Assembly (NCBI GenBank): GCA_913045375.1
Contig: CAJWQE010000003.1
Location: 1-64,000 of the forward strand
DNA from: an uncultured Halieaceae bacterium
GTDB lineage: Bacteria > Pseudomonadota > Gammaproteobacteria > Pseudomonadales > Halieaceae
Reading direction: 5' to 3'
Length of the DNA stretch: 64,000 nt
Part shown: positions 51,396 to 60,616 of the stretch, one piece after another
Numbering within the stretch: the stretch's first letter is position 1
Layout: each line of letters begins with the position of its first letter
The notes under the pieces: model-generated
Database searches by the model: none
The model's input: the letters and a program-made list of their open reading frames with translations, nothing else
What the model was told of the DNA's origin: nothing
Translations under genes and position numbers: made by a program

Positions 51396-52700
51396 ATGCG
51401 TCATCTTCACTGGTTCCGAACCGACCTACGGCTCAATGACAACCCTGCGCTCGCCAGCCATGCGGCCGCAGACTCATTGCTATGCCTGTTCCTCATGCCC
51501 AAGCCAAAGCCATGGTGCAACCTCACAGGTATCGGTGCGCAGCGAGATCGCTTTTTGCGTGAGTCATTGATAGAGCTTAAACAAGAACTTCAGGCGCTTG
51601 GTCAAGATCTTCTGGTCTTGGAAGGGTCTCCAGAACTGGTCATACCGCACCTCGTCGAGCGCTACGGCATCACCGAAGTCAGCGTCAGCGACCATCCGGG
51701 CTGGGAAGAGAGGCAATCTGTCGCCTATCTTGCGGGAAAACTGGATATCCCCATTCAAATCCATCGCGGTAATACCTTATTCACTGAAGCTGATTTGCCG
51801 ATGCCACTTGAAGACCTGCCAAAGGTGTTCTCCCCCTTCCGACGAAAGGTTGAAAAACTGAACGTCAGAGGTCCAAAGGCAGCACCAGAACAACTGCCAC
51901 CGCCACCGTCGGCACAGTTCGATGCCATTCCTCCCTCCATGCACAAGCCGCATCCTGGCTTACCCCTCCCCGGAGGTCGCCGGGCAGGCCTTCGCAGAGT
52001 TAAGCAATTTATTTGGGACGACGAATCCGTCACACAGTACAAGCTGACCCGTAATTGCCTGGATGGATTTGACGGTTCAAGCACCTTTTCTCCCTGGCTA
52101 GCCAACGGCAACCTATCGGTTCGTGAGGTGGCGCATACCATTTTTGACTTCGAGAAAAGTAAAGTCGCCAACGAGTCCACGTATTGGCTGTTTTTCGAAT
52201 TGTTGTGGCGTGAATTCTTCTACTGGCGCGCCGAGGTTGATGGTAAGGCACTATTCCTACTCTCAGGGTTAACGGGCAAGCCGCGACGATCCACCTTCGA
52301 GCCACGCAATTTCGCGCGCTGGTGCGCGGGTGACACCAACTACCCCATCGTCAATGCTTTGATGCGACAGTTGGTGGCCACTGGCTGGATGAGCAACCGC
52401 GGGCGTCAAATCGCGGCGAGCTGTCTTATCAACGAATTGCAGGGTGACTGGCGCTTCGGGGCGGCCTTTTTTGAGAAACACCTGATCGACTATGACGTCG
52501 GAAGCAACTATGGGAACTGGCAGTACATTGCGGGAGTAGGAAGCGATCCGCGAGGTGGACGTCATTTCAATTTAGGAAAGCAAACGGCTGAACATGATCC
52601 AAATGGCATTTTTGTGGCTAAGTGGGGCGGTGTCCGACCGCTGCAACCCGACTACATCACCGACGCGGCCGATTGGCCTATCGACAGTGAAAAAGTCTGA
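51396..52700 (+). CDS. Cryptochrome-DASH family photolyase-like flavoprotein
   Basis: A 434-residue photolyase/cryptochrome. The N-terminal antenna domain begins LHWFRTDLRLNDNPAL, VFSPFRRKVEK marks the linker typical of DASH proteins, and the FAD domain contains LLWREFFYWRAE, GWMSNRGRQIAASCLINELQ and VGSNYGNWQYIAGVGSDPRGGRHFN, which is the DASH signature. Cry-DASH repairs cyclobutane pyrimidine dimers in single-stranded DNA and may also have signalling roles. It is followed by a DUF2256 gene overlapping its 3' end and by a convergent second photolyase. Confidence 0.92.
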   Translation: MRHLHWFRTDLRLNDNPALASHAAADSLLCLFLMPKPKPWCNLTGIGAQRDRFLRESLIELKQELQALGQDLLVLEGSPELVIPHLVERYGITEVSVSDHPGWEERQSVAYLAGKLDIPIQIHRGNTLFTEADLPMPLEDLPKVFSPFRRKVEKLNVRGPKAAPEQLPPPPSAQFDAIPPSMHKPHPGLPLPGGRRAGLRRVKQFIWDDESVTQYKLTRNCLDGFDGSSTFSPWLANGNLSVREVAHTIFDFEKSKVANESTYWLFFELLWREFFYWRAEVDGKALFLLSGLTGKPRRSTFEPRNFARWCAGDTNYPIVNALMRQLVATGWMSNRGRQIAASCLINELQGDWRFGAAFFEKHLIDYDVGSNYGNWQYIAGVGSDPRGGRHFNLGKQTAEHDPNGIFVAKWGGVRPLQPDYITDAADWPIDSEKV

Positions 52701-52836
52701 CTTACCCACCAAAGTCTGCCCTGTATGTGACCGTCCGTTTGCTTGGCGTGCAAAGTGGAAGCTCAACTGGGACTCTGTGGTGTATTGCTCTAAACGTTGC
52801 TCGGGCCGTCGTTACACGCTGAAGAAAAAGCCGTAG
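52687..52836 (+). CDS. DUF2256 zinc-ribbon-like small protein
   Basis: A 49-residue basic protein with two Cys pairs, CPVC near residues 11-14 and YCSKRC near 34-39, and the family words KKSDLPTKVCPVC and FAWRAKW. DUF2256 proteins usually sit beside photolyase/cryptochrome genes; their function is unknown, and zinc binding is inferred from the cysteines. The GTG start overlaps the Cry-DASH stop by 14 nt, with no obvious Shine-Dalgarno site, so translation is probably coupled. It ends immediately before the convergent FeS photolyase gene. Confidence 0.85.
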   Translation: MKKSDLPTKVCPVCDRPFAWRAKWKLNWDSVVYCSKRCSGRRYTLKKKP

Positions 52837-54363
52837 CTAGGCCCACTCCTCAATCATTTTATCGGCCCACTGCACAATCACCGCTCGCTCTTCAGGATCA
52901 CGTTTACGCCAGTTAGCGGCGATCAAACCCATTCTCGGATTACTGCCGAAGGTATCTAGATGACGGTCGATAAACCGCCAATAGAGACTGTTGTAGGGAC
53001 AGGCGTCGGGACCGGTGGTCTTAGATGGCTTGTAGCGGCACTGCTGACAGTGGTTGCCCTGCTTCTGTATGTACTTACCACTGGCGGCATAAGGTTTACT
53101 TGCGATCACCGCATTATCGCCATACAGGGCCATGCCGAGGGTATTGGGAAGCTCTACCCACTCGTATGCGTCCACATAGACACCGAGATACCAGTCACAG
53201 ACCTCCATGACATCTAGACCTGCCAAGAGTGCGAAGTTACCGATGACCATCAGGCGCTGAATGTGATGCGCATACCCATGATCGAGCGATTGTTCTATTG
53301 CGCGACTCAAGCAGCGCATATCGGTGTTTGCGTCCCAGAAAAAATCAGGTAGGGGACGCGTCGCACCCAATGTGTTTCGGGTTTTATATTCGGGCATCAG
53401 TAACCAATAAATGCCGCGTATGTATTCGCGCCAACCCAACACCTGCCGTATGAAACCCTCCGCTGCAGAGAGCGAGCAGTCACCCTCTCGCCAGGCGATC
53501 TCAACGCGCTGACAGACCGCCAGTGGGTCAAGCAGCCCACAGTTGATGTACATGGAGATCAGGCCGTGGAAGACCCAGGGTGATTCTTCAACCAGCGCAT
53601 CTTGATAGGTTCCAAAATCCGCTAGCGCGTAGGTTACAAACCAATCGAACTGGCGCTCTGCCTCAATTCGAGTCACTGCCAGTCGAAACTGACTCAGATC
53701 GCCCGGGTTATTGGGGAACCGTTGATTAACCTCAGTAATCACAGCTGACGTTATGTCATCGACCGGCACGTCAGGACGCGCTGGAATCTCACGCTGATTA
53801 CGCCAACCCGAACGATTATCGGCATCGTAGTTCCACTTGCCGCCGGCGGGTTGGCCGTCGTCCATTAACAACTGGTAGCGCTCGCGCATCTTGCGATAAA
53901 AGAACTCCATGCGAAGCTGCTTTTTGCCGCGAGCCCAAAGCTCGAAGTCATCATGGGACGCCAAAAATCGGTCGTCTTCAAGGACTGTCACCGGCACACC
54001 GAGCGAGGATGACCATAAATTCCGCATCTGATGCACGAGGCGATACTCTCCCGGCTCACAGACAACGACTTCGGTAGCGGCGGTCTGCACTAGGACGTTA
54101 CGCACCGCTACTTCTAAACTCGCGACGCCTTCATCGATAGCGATGTAGTGAACGTCGTACCCCAGTGTCTCAAGTTCGACACGGAAGTGACGCATGGCAG
54201 CGAACAACAACGCGATCTTGTGTCGGTTGTGGCGCACGTAGGTGGCCTCTTCGGCAACCTCGGCAAGCACAATACTGTCGCGCCCCGGCTCGGCCTGCTT
54301 TAAGGCCGGCTGATTGAAACTGAGTTGATCCCCAAGGACCAGAATGAGCTTGGATTCGTTCAT
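52837..54363 (-). CDS. Iron-sulfur bacterial cryptochrome/photolyase (FeS-BCP, PhrB-like)
   Basis: A 508-residue member of the photolyase-related family (prokaryotic (6-4) photolyases such as PhrB). It begins KLILVLGDQLSFNQPAL, followed by the antenna domain. In the FAD domain HHIQRLMVIGNFALLAGL is a family signature. Four cysteines, at 351 (DMRCL), 439 and 442 (NHCQQC) and 455 (DACPY), match the spacing of the 4Fe-4S ligands known from PhrB (350, 438, 441, 454), so an iron-sulfur cluster is expected. It would repair (6-4) photoproducts or sense light. The start could also be a GTG 21 nt upstream; neither has a strong ribosome site. Confidence 0.9.
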   Translation of the reverse strand: MNESKLILVLGDQLSFNQPALKQAEPGRDSIVLAEVAEEATYVRHNRHKIALLFAAMRHFRVELETLGYDVHYIAIDEGVASLEVAVRNVLVQTAATEVVVCEPGEYRLVHQMRNLWSSSLGVPVTVLEDDRFLASHDDFELWARGKKQLRMEFFYRKMRERYQLLMDDGQPAGGKWNYDADNRSGWRNQREIPARPDVPVDDITSAVITEVNQRFPNNPGDLSQFRLAVTRIEAERQFDWFVTYALADFGTYQDALVEESPWVFHGLISMYINCGLLDPLAVCQRVEIAWREGDCSLSAAEGFIRQVLGWREYIRGIYWLLMPEYKTRNTLGATRPLPDFFWDANTDMRCLSRAIEQSLDHGYAHHIQRLMVIGNFALLAGLDVMEVCDWYLGVYVDAYEWVELPNTLGMALYGDNAVIASKPYAASGKYIQKQGNHCQQCRYKPSKTTGPDACPYNSLYWRFIDRHLDTFGSNPRMGLIAANWRKRDPEERAVIVQWADKMIEEWA

Positions 54364-54423
54364 GGCTAGGCTTACGATCGACACCTTGGTTCAGACGCAT
54401 AAACCACAATAAAAAGGTTAGAC

Positions 54424-55602
54424 ATGACTGCGCTCAGACTGCTCCTGACACTCATCACGGTATTGGCGCTCGCTGTCGTGCTCGCGATTTATACTCTTGG
54501 GCCCGCTGCGCTCGAGAATGCTCAAAACCGCGTCGCTGGGGACAAAGGCGAGGCGCCCGCTCCCGACGCCATGGCACTGCACCAGTCGCTCGATATAGCG
54601 GACCTGCACGCCGACACGTTGCTCTGGTACCGATCCATGCTGGAGCGCTCCGATAGAGGTCAGGTCGATGTTCCCCGCATGCTGGATGGCAACATGGCGA
54701 TTCAGATGCTGACCGTCGTCACGAAGTCGCCCAGCGGTCAGAACTATGACTCCAATTCGGCTGACGCCAGTGACAACATTACCCTGCTCGCTCTGATACA
54801 GCGCTGGCCACTCAGCACCAGAAACTCTCTTTTTGAGCGCGCGATGTATCAGGCGGATCGTCTACATGCGTTTGCTGCTGAGAGCGACTCGCTCGCCGTG
54901 GTCACCTCCTCAGAAGAACTCAAACAGGTTCTAAAATCGCGAGAAGATGGAAGCAAGCTGATTGCCGGACTCCTAGGCACTGAGGGGTCTCACGCCTTGG
55001 ATGGCGATCTGGACAACATAAGGCGACTTTACGATGCGGGTTTTCGCATGATGTCGCTTCAGCACTTCTTTGATAACAAGCTAGGTGGCTCGCTCCACGG
55101 CGAGTCAAACGCTGGGTTGACGGAGTTCGGCCGCGAGGCGGTGCGCCTGATGGACAGCATGGGCATCATGATCGATGTATCGCACTCCTCGCCGCAGGTT
55201 GTCGACGATGTGCTGAATCTTATCGACAGCCCCCTCATTGTGAGTCACACCGGCTTTAAAGGTCATTGTGACCGCAAGCGAAATATCAGCGACGACCTGA
55301 TAATGCGAATTGCAGAGCGCGGTGGATTGATGGGTGTAGGCTTCTGGTCCGAGGCGGTCTGTGGCACAGATGTCACCGCCATAGCCGATGCCATCGCCTA
55401 TGGCGTCGAGACCTTCGGGGTTGAGGCGGTTGCACTGGGTTCCGATTGGGATGGTGCGGTGACAACGCCCATAGCCGCTAATGATCTTGCCTATCTAACA
55501 TCAGCGCTTCTGAAGCGGGGTTTGTCGGAGGACGATATCCGCGCTGTCATGGGTGGCAATACCGTCCGGTATTTCCTCGAACACCTTCCAGCCACTGATT
55601 AG
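54424..55602 (+). CDS. Membrane dipeptidase (peptidase M19 family)
   Basis: Zinc dipeptidase of 392 residues with a hydrophobic N-terminal segment (4-26) that directs export or anchors it. The metal motif is His62 and Asp64 in IADLHADTLLW, with the bridging Glu expected in LGTEGSHAL, and further His in IDVSHSS and SHTGFKGHC. Family enzymes hydrolyse dipeptides, including those with a D-residue, or beta-lactams. The ATG at 54424 follows AAAAAGGTTAGAC. It is divergent from the photolyase. The last codons lie in a tandem repeat (see 55588-55617). Confidence 0.92.
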   Translation: MTALRLLLTLITVLALAVVLAIYTLGPAALENAQNRVAGDKGEAPAPDAMALHQSLDIADLHADTLLWYRSMLERSDRGQVDVPRMLDGNMAIQMLTVVTKSPSGQNYDSNSADASDNITLLALIQRWPLSTRNSLFERAMYQADRLHAFAAESDSLAVVTSSEELKQVLKSREDGSKLIAGLLGTEGSHALDGDLDNIRRLYDAGFRMMSLQHFFDNKLGGSLHGESNAGLTEFGREAVRLMDSMGIMIDVSHSSPQVVDDVLNLIDSPLIVSHTGFKGHCDRKRNISDDLIMRIAERGGLMGVGFWSEAVCGTDVTAIADAIAYGVETFGVEAVALGSDWDGAVTTPIAANDLAYLTSALLKRGLSEDDIRAVMGGNTVRYFLEHLPATD

Positions 55603-55617
55603 CCAGCCACTAATTAG
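55588..55617 (+). repeat. Tandem 15-nt repeat across the dipeptidase stop codon
   Basis: CCAGCCACTGATTAG (55588-55602) is followed directly by CCAGCCACTAATTAG (55603-55617), one mismatch apart. The first copy carries the last codons and the TAG stop; the second copy would add another stop. It looks like a recent slip duplication. Confidence 0.8.
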
Positions 55618-55748
55618 CGCCAACAAAGCGCCCGGCAATGACTTGGGAGTCACCAAAGGGCGCCGACAGCAATCAACACCACAACGAGGCTCGGACAAAC
55701 GAGATGAGGACAGTGGCATATATCGCCAACCGTCCCAAAGGAAGTAAC

Positions 55749-56876
55749 TCAGGCGTCAAGAAGTAACGGTGCCAAGCGCTTGCGATGATGCATTGCGTCA
55801 CCGAATTGCTGTTGGCTCCAGGCCGCGCGTCTTATAAACAGCGACGAATCACACTCCCAGGTAAAACCAAAACCACCGTGGAATTGCACCGATCGATCAC
55901 CCGCATATTGGATGGTGTCTGACGCTTTGGCTTTTGCCATACGACAGGCAACTTCCGCCTCAGTACTGAGAGGGCCATCGTCAATCTCGCTCGATGCGTG
56001 ATAGACCAGTGACCGGGAGTGCTCCATGCCCACGTAGATATCAACCGTAGGGTGCTTTAACGCCTGAAACGAACCGATCAGTTTACCGAACTGCTTTCGT
56101 GTCTTGAGGTAATCCACAATGCCGGCCAGACACGCGGAGGTGGACCCCACGGCCTCTGCAGCCGTCAATAGCGCGCCAATGAGCAGGTAATCTCGGATAG
56201 CTGAGGCCACTTTGTCACCTGAGAGCACACGCTGCGCTTTGACACCGGTAAAGTCGAGTGTCGAAGCACGCTTAGTAAGGTCAATCAATGCGTGGGAGGC
56301 TTGCGCCTGCGCCGTGACATCGCTGCCCGCCACCAGCGCAACCACAGCGTCGCCTGCTGCATCTGACCCAACAACCGCAATCCACGTTGCTTGCGCCGCA
56401 TCGGGCACCATGAACTTACTGCCAGACAGCACACCGTCCGCATCAACGCTGACGCCCGTATTGGTGCCACCCCAGTCGCTACCATCTAGATAGGCAACGG
56501 TTGCAGCACAGCCGCCCGAAATGTCTTCAAGTACATCTTCCTCGGCAATACCACCGGCTCGGCGAATGAGCTCTGCCGCCAACACGGTCGACACCAGCGG
56601 CGTACCCATAAGTCCTTTACCCATCGACTCAACAACAGGAATCAAAGCGGCGATCCCCAGCCCTGAACCACCAACGGATTCCGGAAGGTTAATGCCGGTC
56701 CAACCGAGGTCCACCAGTTCCTGCCAGACAGGCTCAGAGAAGCCAGCTTCGCTCTCTAGTAGCTTCCTTACCTCGCTGCCGGGCGACTTGTCCTTCACAA
56801 ATTCCCGCGCAACATCGAGCAACATACCCTGCTCTTCGGAAAAATCGATCTTCTTGCTTCCAATAATGGCACTCAT
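55749..56876 (-). CDS. Acyl-CoA dehydrogenase, smaller subunit of a second putative pair
   Basis: Acyl-CoA dehydrogenase family protein of 375 residues (KIDFSEEQGMLLDVAREF at the N-terminus). The C-terminal domain has KTRKQFGKLIGSFQALKHP and VQFHGGFGFTWECDSSLFIRR but, as in 3821-4873, no EGT-x-QIQ end, so it resembles the non-catalytic-looking partner of a heteromeric ACAD. The upstream ACAD gene (56889-58094) ends 12 nt before its ATG. The pair repeats the two-gene layout seen at 3.8-6.1 kb; the substrate is unknown. Confidence 0.87.
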   Translation of the reverse strand: MSAIIGSKKIDFSEEQGMLLDVAREFVKDKSPGSEVRKLLESEAGFSEPVWQELVDLGWTGINLPESVGGSGLGIAALIPVVESMGKGLMGTPLVSTVLAAELIRRAGGIAEEDVLEDISGGCAATVAYLDGSDWGGTNTGVSVDADGVLSGSKFMVPDAAQATWIAVVGSDAAGDAVVALVAGSDVTAQAQASHALIDLTKRASTLDFTGVKAQRVLSGDKVASAIRDYLLIGALLTAAEAVGSTSACLAGIVDYLKTRKQFGKLIGSFQALKHPTVDIYVGMEHSRSLVYHASSEIDDGPLSTEAEVACRMAKAKASDTIQYAGDRSVQFHGGFGFTWECDSSLFIRRAAWSQQQFGDAMHHRKRLAPLLLDA

Positions 56877-56888
56877 CGCTTGACCTCC

Positions 56889-58094
56889 TTACGACTTGGG
56901 CAGGCCGAGCACGTGCTCGCCAATGATGTTGGCTTGAATCTGGGTAGTGCCACCGCCAATGGTGGTTCCGAAGTTCGCAAAGTAAGCCCGCTGCCAGAAT
57001 CCACCCATGTACGCCTTATCGTCCTCCATAAAGAGCGCGCCCTGCGCACCCTGAACGTGGGCACCCATCATTTTGAGCCGCCGCGCGTACTCGGTGTGAC
57101 GGTACTTGTTCGACAGGGCAATGCCGAAGGGGTAGTCAGTGTTCAACGCCGGGATACCCGCGCGTCGATCGCTAATCGAATTAGCCTTCGCTTCAATGGC
57201 CAGTTTGACCAGCTCATCGCGAATCATCGCGTCTTCAAGAATCGGAGCGCCGTCTCGCTCAAAGTCATGCATGGCATCCATCAGGTCTTCGAGACCTATC
57301 GATTGCATCGAGTGAGCGCTGGCCTGACCGGCGATTACACCTCGCTCGTACTCGAGCGTCTTCATCGCCATTCGCCAACCACCGCCCTCATCGCCCAACA
57401 GGCAAGATGCGGGAATCCGCGCGTCGGTGAAGAAGGTCTCATTAAAGCCGTACTCACCGGTCACTTTTCTGATGGGCCGCGCCTCAACACCGGCAACTTT
57501 CATTGGGGCCAGGAAGAACGACAGACCATCGTACTTTCTGGCCGTGCTGGTATCGGTTCGCGCCAGTAAAATCATATGGTCCGCGTAATTGCCGAGCGTC
57601 GTCCAAATCTTGCTGCCATTCACGATGAACTCGTCACCATCACGAACCGCTCTTGTCTGCACATTACCGAGGTCGGAGCCATGATCTGGCTCCGAGAAAC
57701 CCTGACACCAGATTTCTTCTCCGGTCAGAATGTTTTTGATGTAACGCTTCCTATCTTCCTCGGTACCCACGTCGAGCAACAATGGCCCAGTCCAGTTGAG
57801 ACCGATGGTGTTAAAAATAATCGGTGCGTTATGAGCACCCAAGGCTTTGTCGACAATGCCCTGATAGGCGGGATCAGCACCTTGACCGCCATATTCGGTA
57901 GGCCAGTGCATACCCAGGAATCCTGCGCTCCATAACTTGTGCTGCCACTCGCGTAGGAAGTCCAGCTGCTGCTCAGTGCCGACTTCCAGAAACGTCAGCG
58001 GTAACAGGAAGCCGGGCTTCTTGGGGACGTTCTCCAACATCCATTTATCGATGTCGGCTTGAAAGTTCTGCAAGCTCGTTTCCGTTGCACTCAT
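56889..58094 (-). CDS. Acyl-CoA dehydrogenase, larger subunit of a second putative pair
   Basis: Acyl-CoA dehydrogenase of 401 residues. Middle-domain motifs are CQGFSEPDHGSDLGNVQTRA and VNGSKIWTTLGNYADHMIL; the C-terminal end is FGTTIGGGTTQIQANIIGEHVLGLP, where the MCAD-type catalytic Glu position is Gly, as in the partner-type ACAD at 4875-6098. The ATG at 58094 is chosen over a GTG 9 nt earlier because an AAAGG ribosome site lies upstream at suitable spacing. It follows the ACAD gene at 58115 by 20 nt, making a three-ACAD series. Confidence 0.9.
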   Translation of the reverse strand: MSATETSLQNFQADIDKWMLENVPKKPGFLLPLTFLEVGTEQQLDFLREWQHKLWSAGFLGMHWPTEYGGQGADPAYQGIVDKALGAHNAPIIFNTIGLNWTGPLLLDVGTEEDRKRYIKNILTGEEIWCQGFSEPDHGSDLGNVQTRAVRDGDEFIVNGSKIWTTLGNYADHMILLARTDTSTARKYDGLSFFLAPMKVAGVEARPIRKVTGEYGFNETFFTDARIPASCLLGDEGGGWRMAMKTLEYERGVIAGQASAHSMQSIGLEDLMDAMHDFERDGAPILEDAMIRDELVKLAIEAKANSISDRRAGIPALNTDYPFGIALSNKYRHTEYARRLKMMGAHVQGAQGALFMEDDKAYMGGFWQRAYFANFGTTIGGGTTQIQANIIGEHVLGLPKS

Positions 58095-58114
58095 ATCATT
58101 CACCTTTCTTATTT

Positions 58115-59281
58115 TTAGAGCCCGTACTGGCGGCTCGCTAAATCTCTCATTATCTCTTCGGAGCCACCGCCGATCGCATTGACCCTGACCTCGCGGTAGA
58201 TTCGCTCAACGCGATTCCCGCGCATGTAGCCAATGCCGCCAAGTATCTGCATGGCCTCGCGCGCGCAGAACTCCATCACTTCGCTTGCTTGCACCTTTAA
58301 CAGCGCAATATCGCCGGCGTTAGGCTCGCCCGCCTCAATGGCTTCGTAACACATACGAATGTACGCCTGAGTCGCGTTGAGCTTCTGCTTCATCATAGCA
58401 ATCTTGTGCCGAATAACCTGGTGGTCCGCCAAACGCTTGCCGAAGGTTTGGCGCTCGGTGGCCCAGGCAACAGCCTCTTCCATACACACGCGACCAAAGG
58501 CCTCCATAGAGGCGGCCATGCCCATGCGCTCCGAATTGAAGTTCGTCATGATGACTTTAAAGCCCTGATTCTCCTGACCGATGAGGTTAGTGACGGGCAC
58601 CCGGACATTGTCGAAATACAAAGTTGCCGTATCTGACGCCCACCAACCCATCTTTTTGTCGAGTGGCGTTCGCGAGAAGCCCTCTGCGTCGGTTGGGATG
58701 AGCAACATCGAAACGCCCGTCGCACCCTCGCCTCCGGTTCGCACCGCAGTAGATACGTAATTGGCGCGCATACCGCCCGTGATATAGGTTTTCGAACCGT
58801 TCACAATGTAGTGATCGCCATCGCGCACCGCCGTGGTTTTCAAGCTCGCAACATCCGAGCCCCCACCAGGCTCAGTGATACCCAGCGAAATCCAAGATTC
58901 ACCGCGCAGCACGGGTGGTGCGATCTCAGCCTTCATCTCCTCAGTTCCCCAATTGATAACCGGGGGTAGGCCAATGCCGTGAACCATCAGCGATGCTGAT
59001 AAGCCGCCTACACCCACGCGCGACAGTTCCTCATTGATGATCCAGTTGTGCCAGCTGTCAGTTTCCATGCCGCCGTATTGCTCTGGATAACCGGCGCCGA
59101 GCAGCCCTACTTCGGCGGCCTTCGGCCAAAGCTCGATGGGGATATGACCTGCCTCATCCCAGTCCTCCGCATAAGGCATGATTTCCTTGTCGATAAAACG
59201 CCGGAGCGCATCCCGCCAGGCCAAGTGATCCTCGGTTAAATGCGGGTTTGGAATGCGTGCAGAGTCAAACGTGAGGCTCAT
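58115..59281 (-). CDS. Acyl-CoA dehydrogenase
   Basis: Acyl-CoA dehydrogenase of 388 residues, full family length. Motifs are SLGITEPGGGSDVASLKTTA, VNGSKTYITGGMRAN, ERQTFGKRLADHQVIRHKIA and the end NAIGGGSEEIMRDLASRQYGL. In this subfamily the EGT-like Glu position is also Gly (GGGSEEIM), and the catalytic Glu is usually on another helix, as in long-chain and isovaleryl enzymes. It heads the minus-strand run of three ACAD genes. The 159-nt region upstream, shared with divergent hemH, should hold its promoter. Confidence 0.93.
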   Translation of the reverse strand: MSLTFDSARIPNPHLTEDHLAWRDALRRFIDKEIMPYAEDWDEAGHIPIELWPKAAEVGLLGAGYPEQYGGMETDSWHNWIINEELSRVGVGGLSASLMVHGIGLPPVINWGTEEMKAEIAPPVLRGESWISLGITEPGGGSDVASLKTTAVRDGDHYIVNGSKTYITGGMRANYVSTAVRTGGEGATGVSMLLIPTDAEGFSRTPLDKKMGWWASDTATLYFDNVRVPVTNLIGQENQGFKVIMTNFNSERMGMAASMEAFGRVCMEEAVAWATERQTFGKRLADHQVIRHKIAMMKQKLNATQAYIRMCYEAIEAGEPNAGDIALLKVQASEVMEFCAREAMQILGGIGYMRGNRVERIYREVRVNAIGGGSEEIMRDLASRQYGL

Positions 59282-59440
59282 AGTGGGTTCCCAGGACTAT
59301 TTTTCTTGTACTCGGATTTATAGGCGGCTGAAGGGGGCGAGTCAAATCGAATAACACGCTAGAATGGCATCCGCGAATACGAGGTATGCGTAGTTTGTAA
59401 GGCATCGACCAGGCCTTAAAGCAAGATCACAGGAACCAAC

Positions 59441-60520
59441 ATGCGATTTATTGGTGCGTCGAATTACGACCACGGAACCCAGCCCAAAATAGGCGTGCTG
59501 CTGACCAACCTCGGGACGCCTGAGGCACCAACAGCGAAAGCGCTACGCCCGTACCTTAAGCAATTCCTTTGGGACCCCCGAGTCGTCGAAGTACCCCGCC
59601 TGCTGTGGTGGATGATTCTGCATGCCTTCATTTTGACGACTCGTCCAAAGAAGTCAGCGGAAGCCTACTCTGAAGTCTGGACTGAACGAGGCTCGCCTTT
59701 GCTCTACCACCTTGAGGATCAGGTCGCTGGTGTTACCGAGCGGCTGCAAGCTCAATGGGGCGATAATATTGTTGTTAAGGGTGCGATGCGCTACGGACAG
59801 CCCTCCATTGGCTCACAGGTTCAAGCACTTCTCGGCGAGGGAGTTCAACAGCTGGTGGTGCTCCCGCTCTACCCTCAATTTGGGGGACCAACGACAGCCT
59901 CAACCTTTGATGCACTGTCCGATGAGCTTCAGGGACAAAGATGGCTGCCCGATCTGCGGTTCGTGAGCTCTTATCATGACCATCCCGCTTATATCAAAGC
60001 CATTGCCGACAGCATTCGCGAGCATTGGGAGTCCCATGGGCGAGCCGATAAATTGGTGCTCTCCTACCATGGCATGCCAAAGCGCTACCTGTTAGAAGGC
60101 GACCCCTATCACTGCCAGTGTATGAAGACCTCGCGGCTTGTTGCAGACGAGCTGGGACTGTCTGAAGACGACTATATGTCCACGTTTCAGTCGCGATTTG
60201 GTCGCGACGAGTGGCTAAAGCCCTACACCGACGAAACACTGCAGGGTCTTCCAGAAGCAGGTGTTAAGTCATTGCAGATCGTGTGTCCCGGCTTCTCAGC
60301 GGACTGCCTAGAGACTATCGAAGAAATCGGTATGGAAAACCGCGACTACTTCATTGAAGCGGGTGGCGAGCGTTATGAGTACATCCCTTGCCTCAACGCG
60401 ACAGACAACCATATCGATTTGCTGACGACCTTAGTGACCGAGCAGTTAAACGGATGGACGGCTCCCAAATACGATGCCGACGTGACCAAGGCAGAAGCCG
60501 TTCGCCTGGGTGGTAACTGA
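59441..60520 (+). CDS. hemH: Ferrochelatase
   Basis: Ferrochelatase of 359 residues, inserting Fe2+ into protoporphyrin IX at the end of haem synthesis. Diagnostic blocks are IGVLLTNLGTPEAPTAKALRPYL, FLWDPRVVEVPRLLW, the active-site His in LSYHGMPKRYLLEGDPYHCQC, and IVCPGFSADCLETIEEI with the conserved Glu. The length agrees with proteobacterial HemH, which is membrane-associated. It lies alone on the plus strand, divergent from the ACAD series. Confidence 0.97.
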   Translation: MRFIGASNYDHGTQPKIGVLLTNLGTPEAPTAKALRPYLKQFLWDPRVVEVPRLLWWMILHAFILTTRPKKSAEAYSEVWTERGSPLLYHLEDQVAGVTERLQAQWGDNIVVKGAMRYGQPSIGSQVQALLGEGVQQLVVLPLYPQFGGPTTASTFDALSDELQGQRWLPDLRFVSSYHDHPAYIKAIADSIREHWESHGRADKLVLSYHGMPKRYLLEGDPYHCQCMKTSRLVADELGLSEDDYMSTFQSRFGRDEWLKPYTDETLQGLPEAGVKSLQIVCPGFSADCLETIEEIGMENRDYFIEAGGERYEYIPCLNATDNHIDLLTTLVTEQLNGWTAPKYDADVTKAEAVRLGGN

Positions 60521-60616
60521 GCCGATAGATACTCCTTGGGTTGTATTACTCAGCGGTGAGAAGATCCGAACTAAAGTTTGAGAGCCTATTTGGTAGATTA
60601 CTGCCCTACTGATGAG

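Noticed and set aside
56880..57569. 229-codon plus-strand frame antisense to the ACAD at 56889-58094
   Set aside because: Open because of GC-rich codon structure of the real gene on the other strand; no protein family features.
55749..59281. ACAD genes considered as dmdC (methylmercaptopropionyl-CoA dehydrogenase)
   Set aside because: DmdC proteins are considerably longer (near 600 residues) with an extra domain; these are 375-401 residues.
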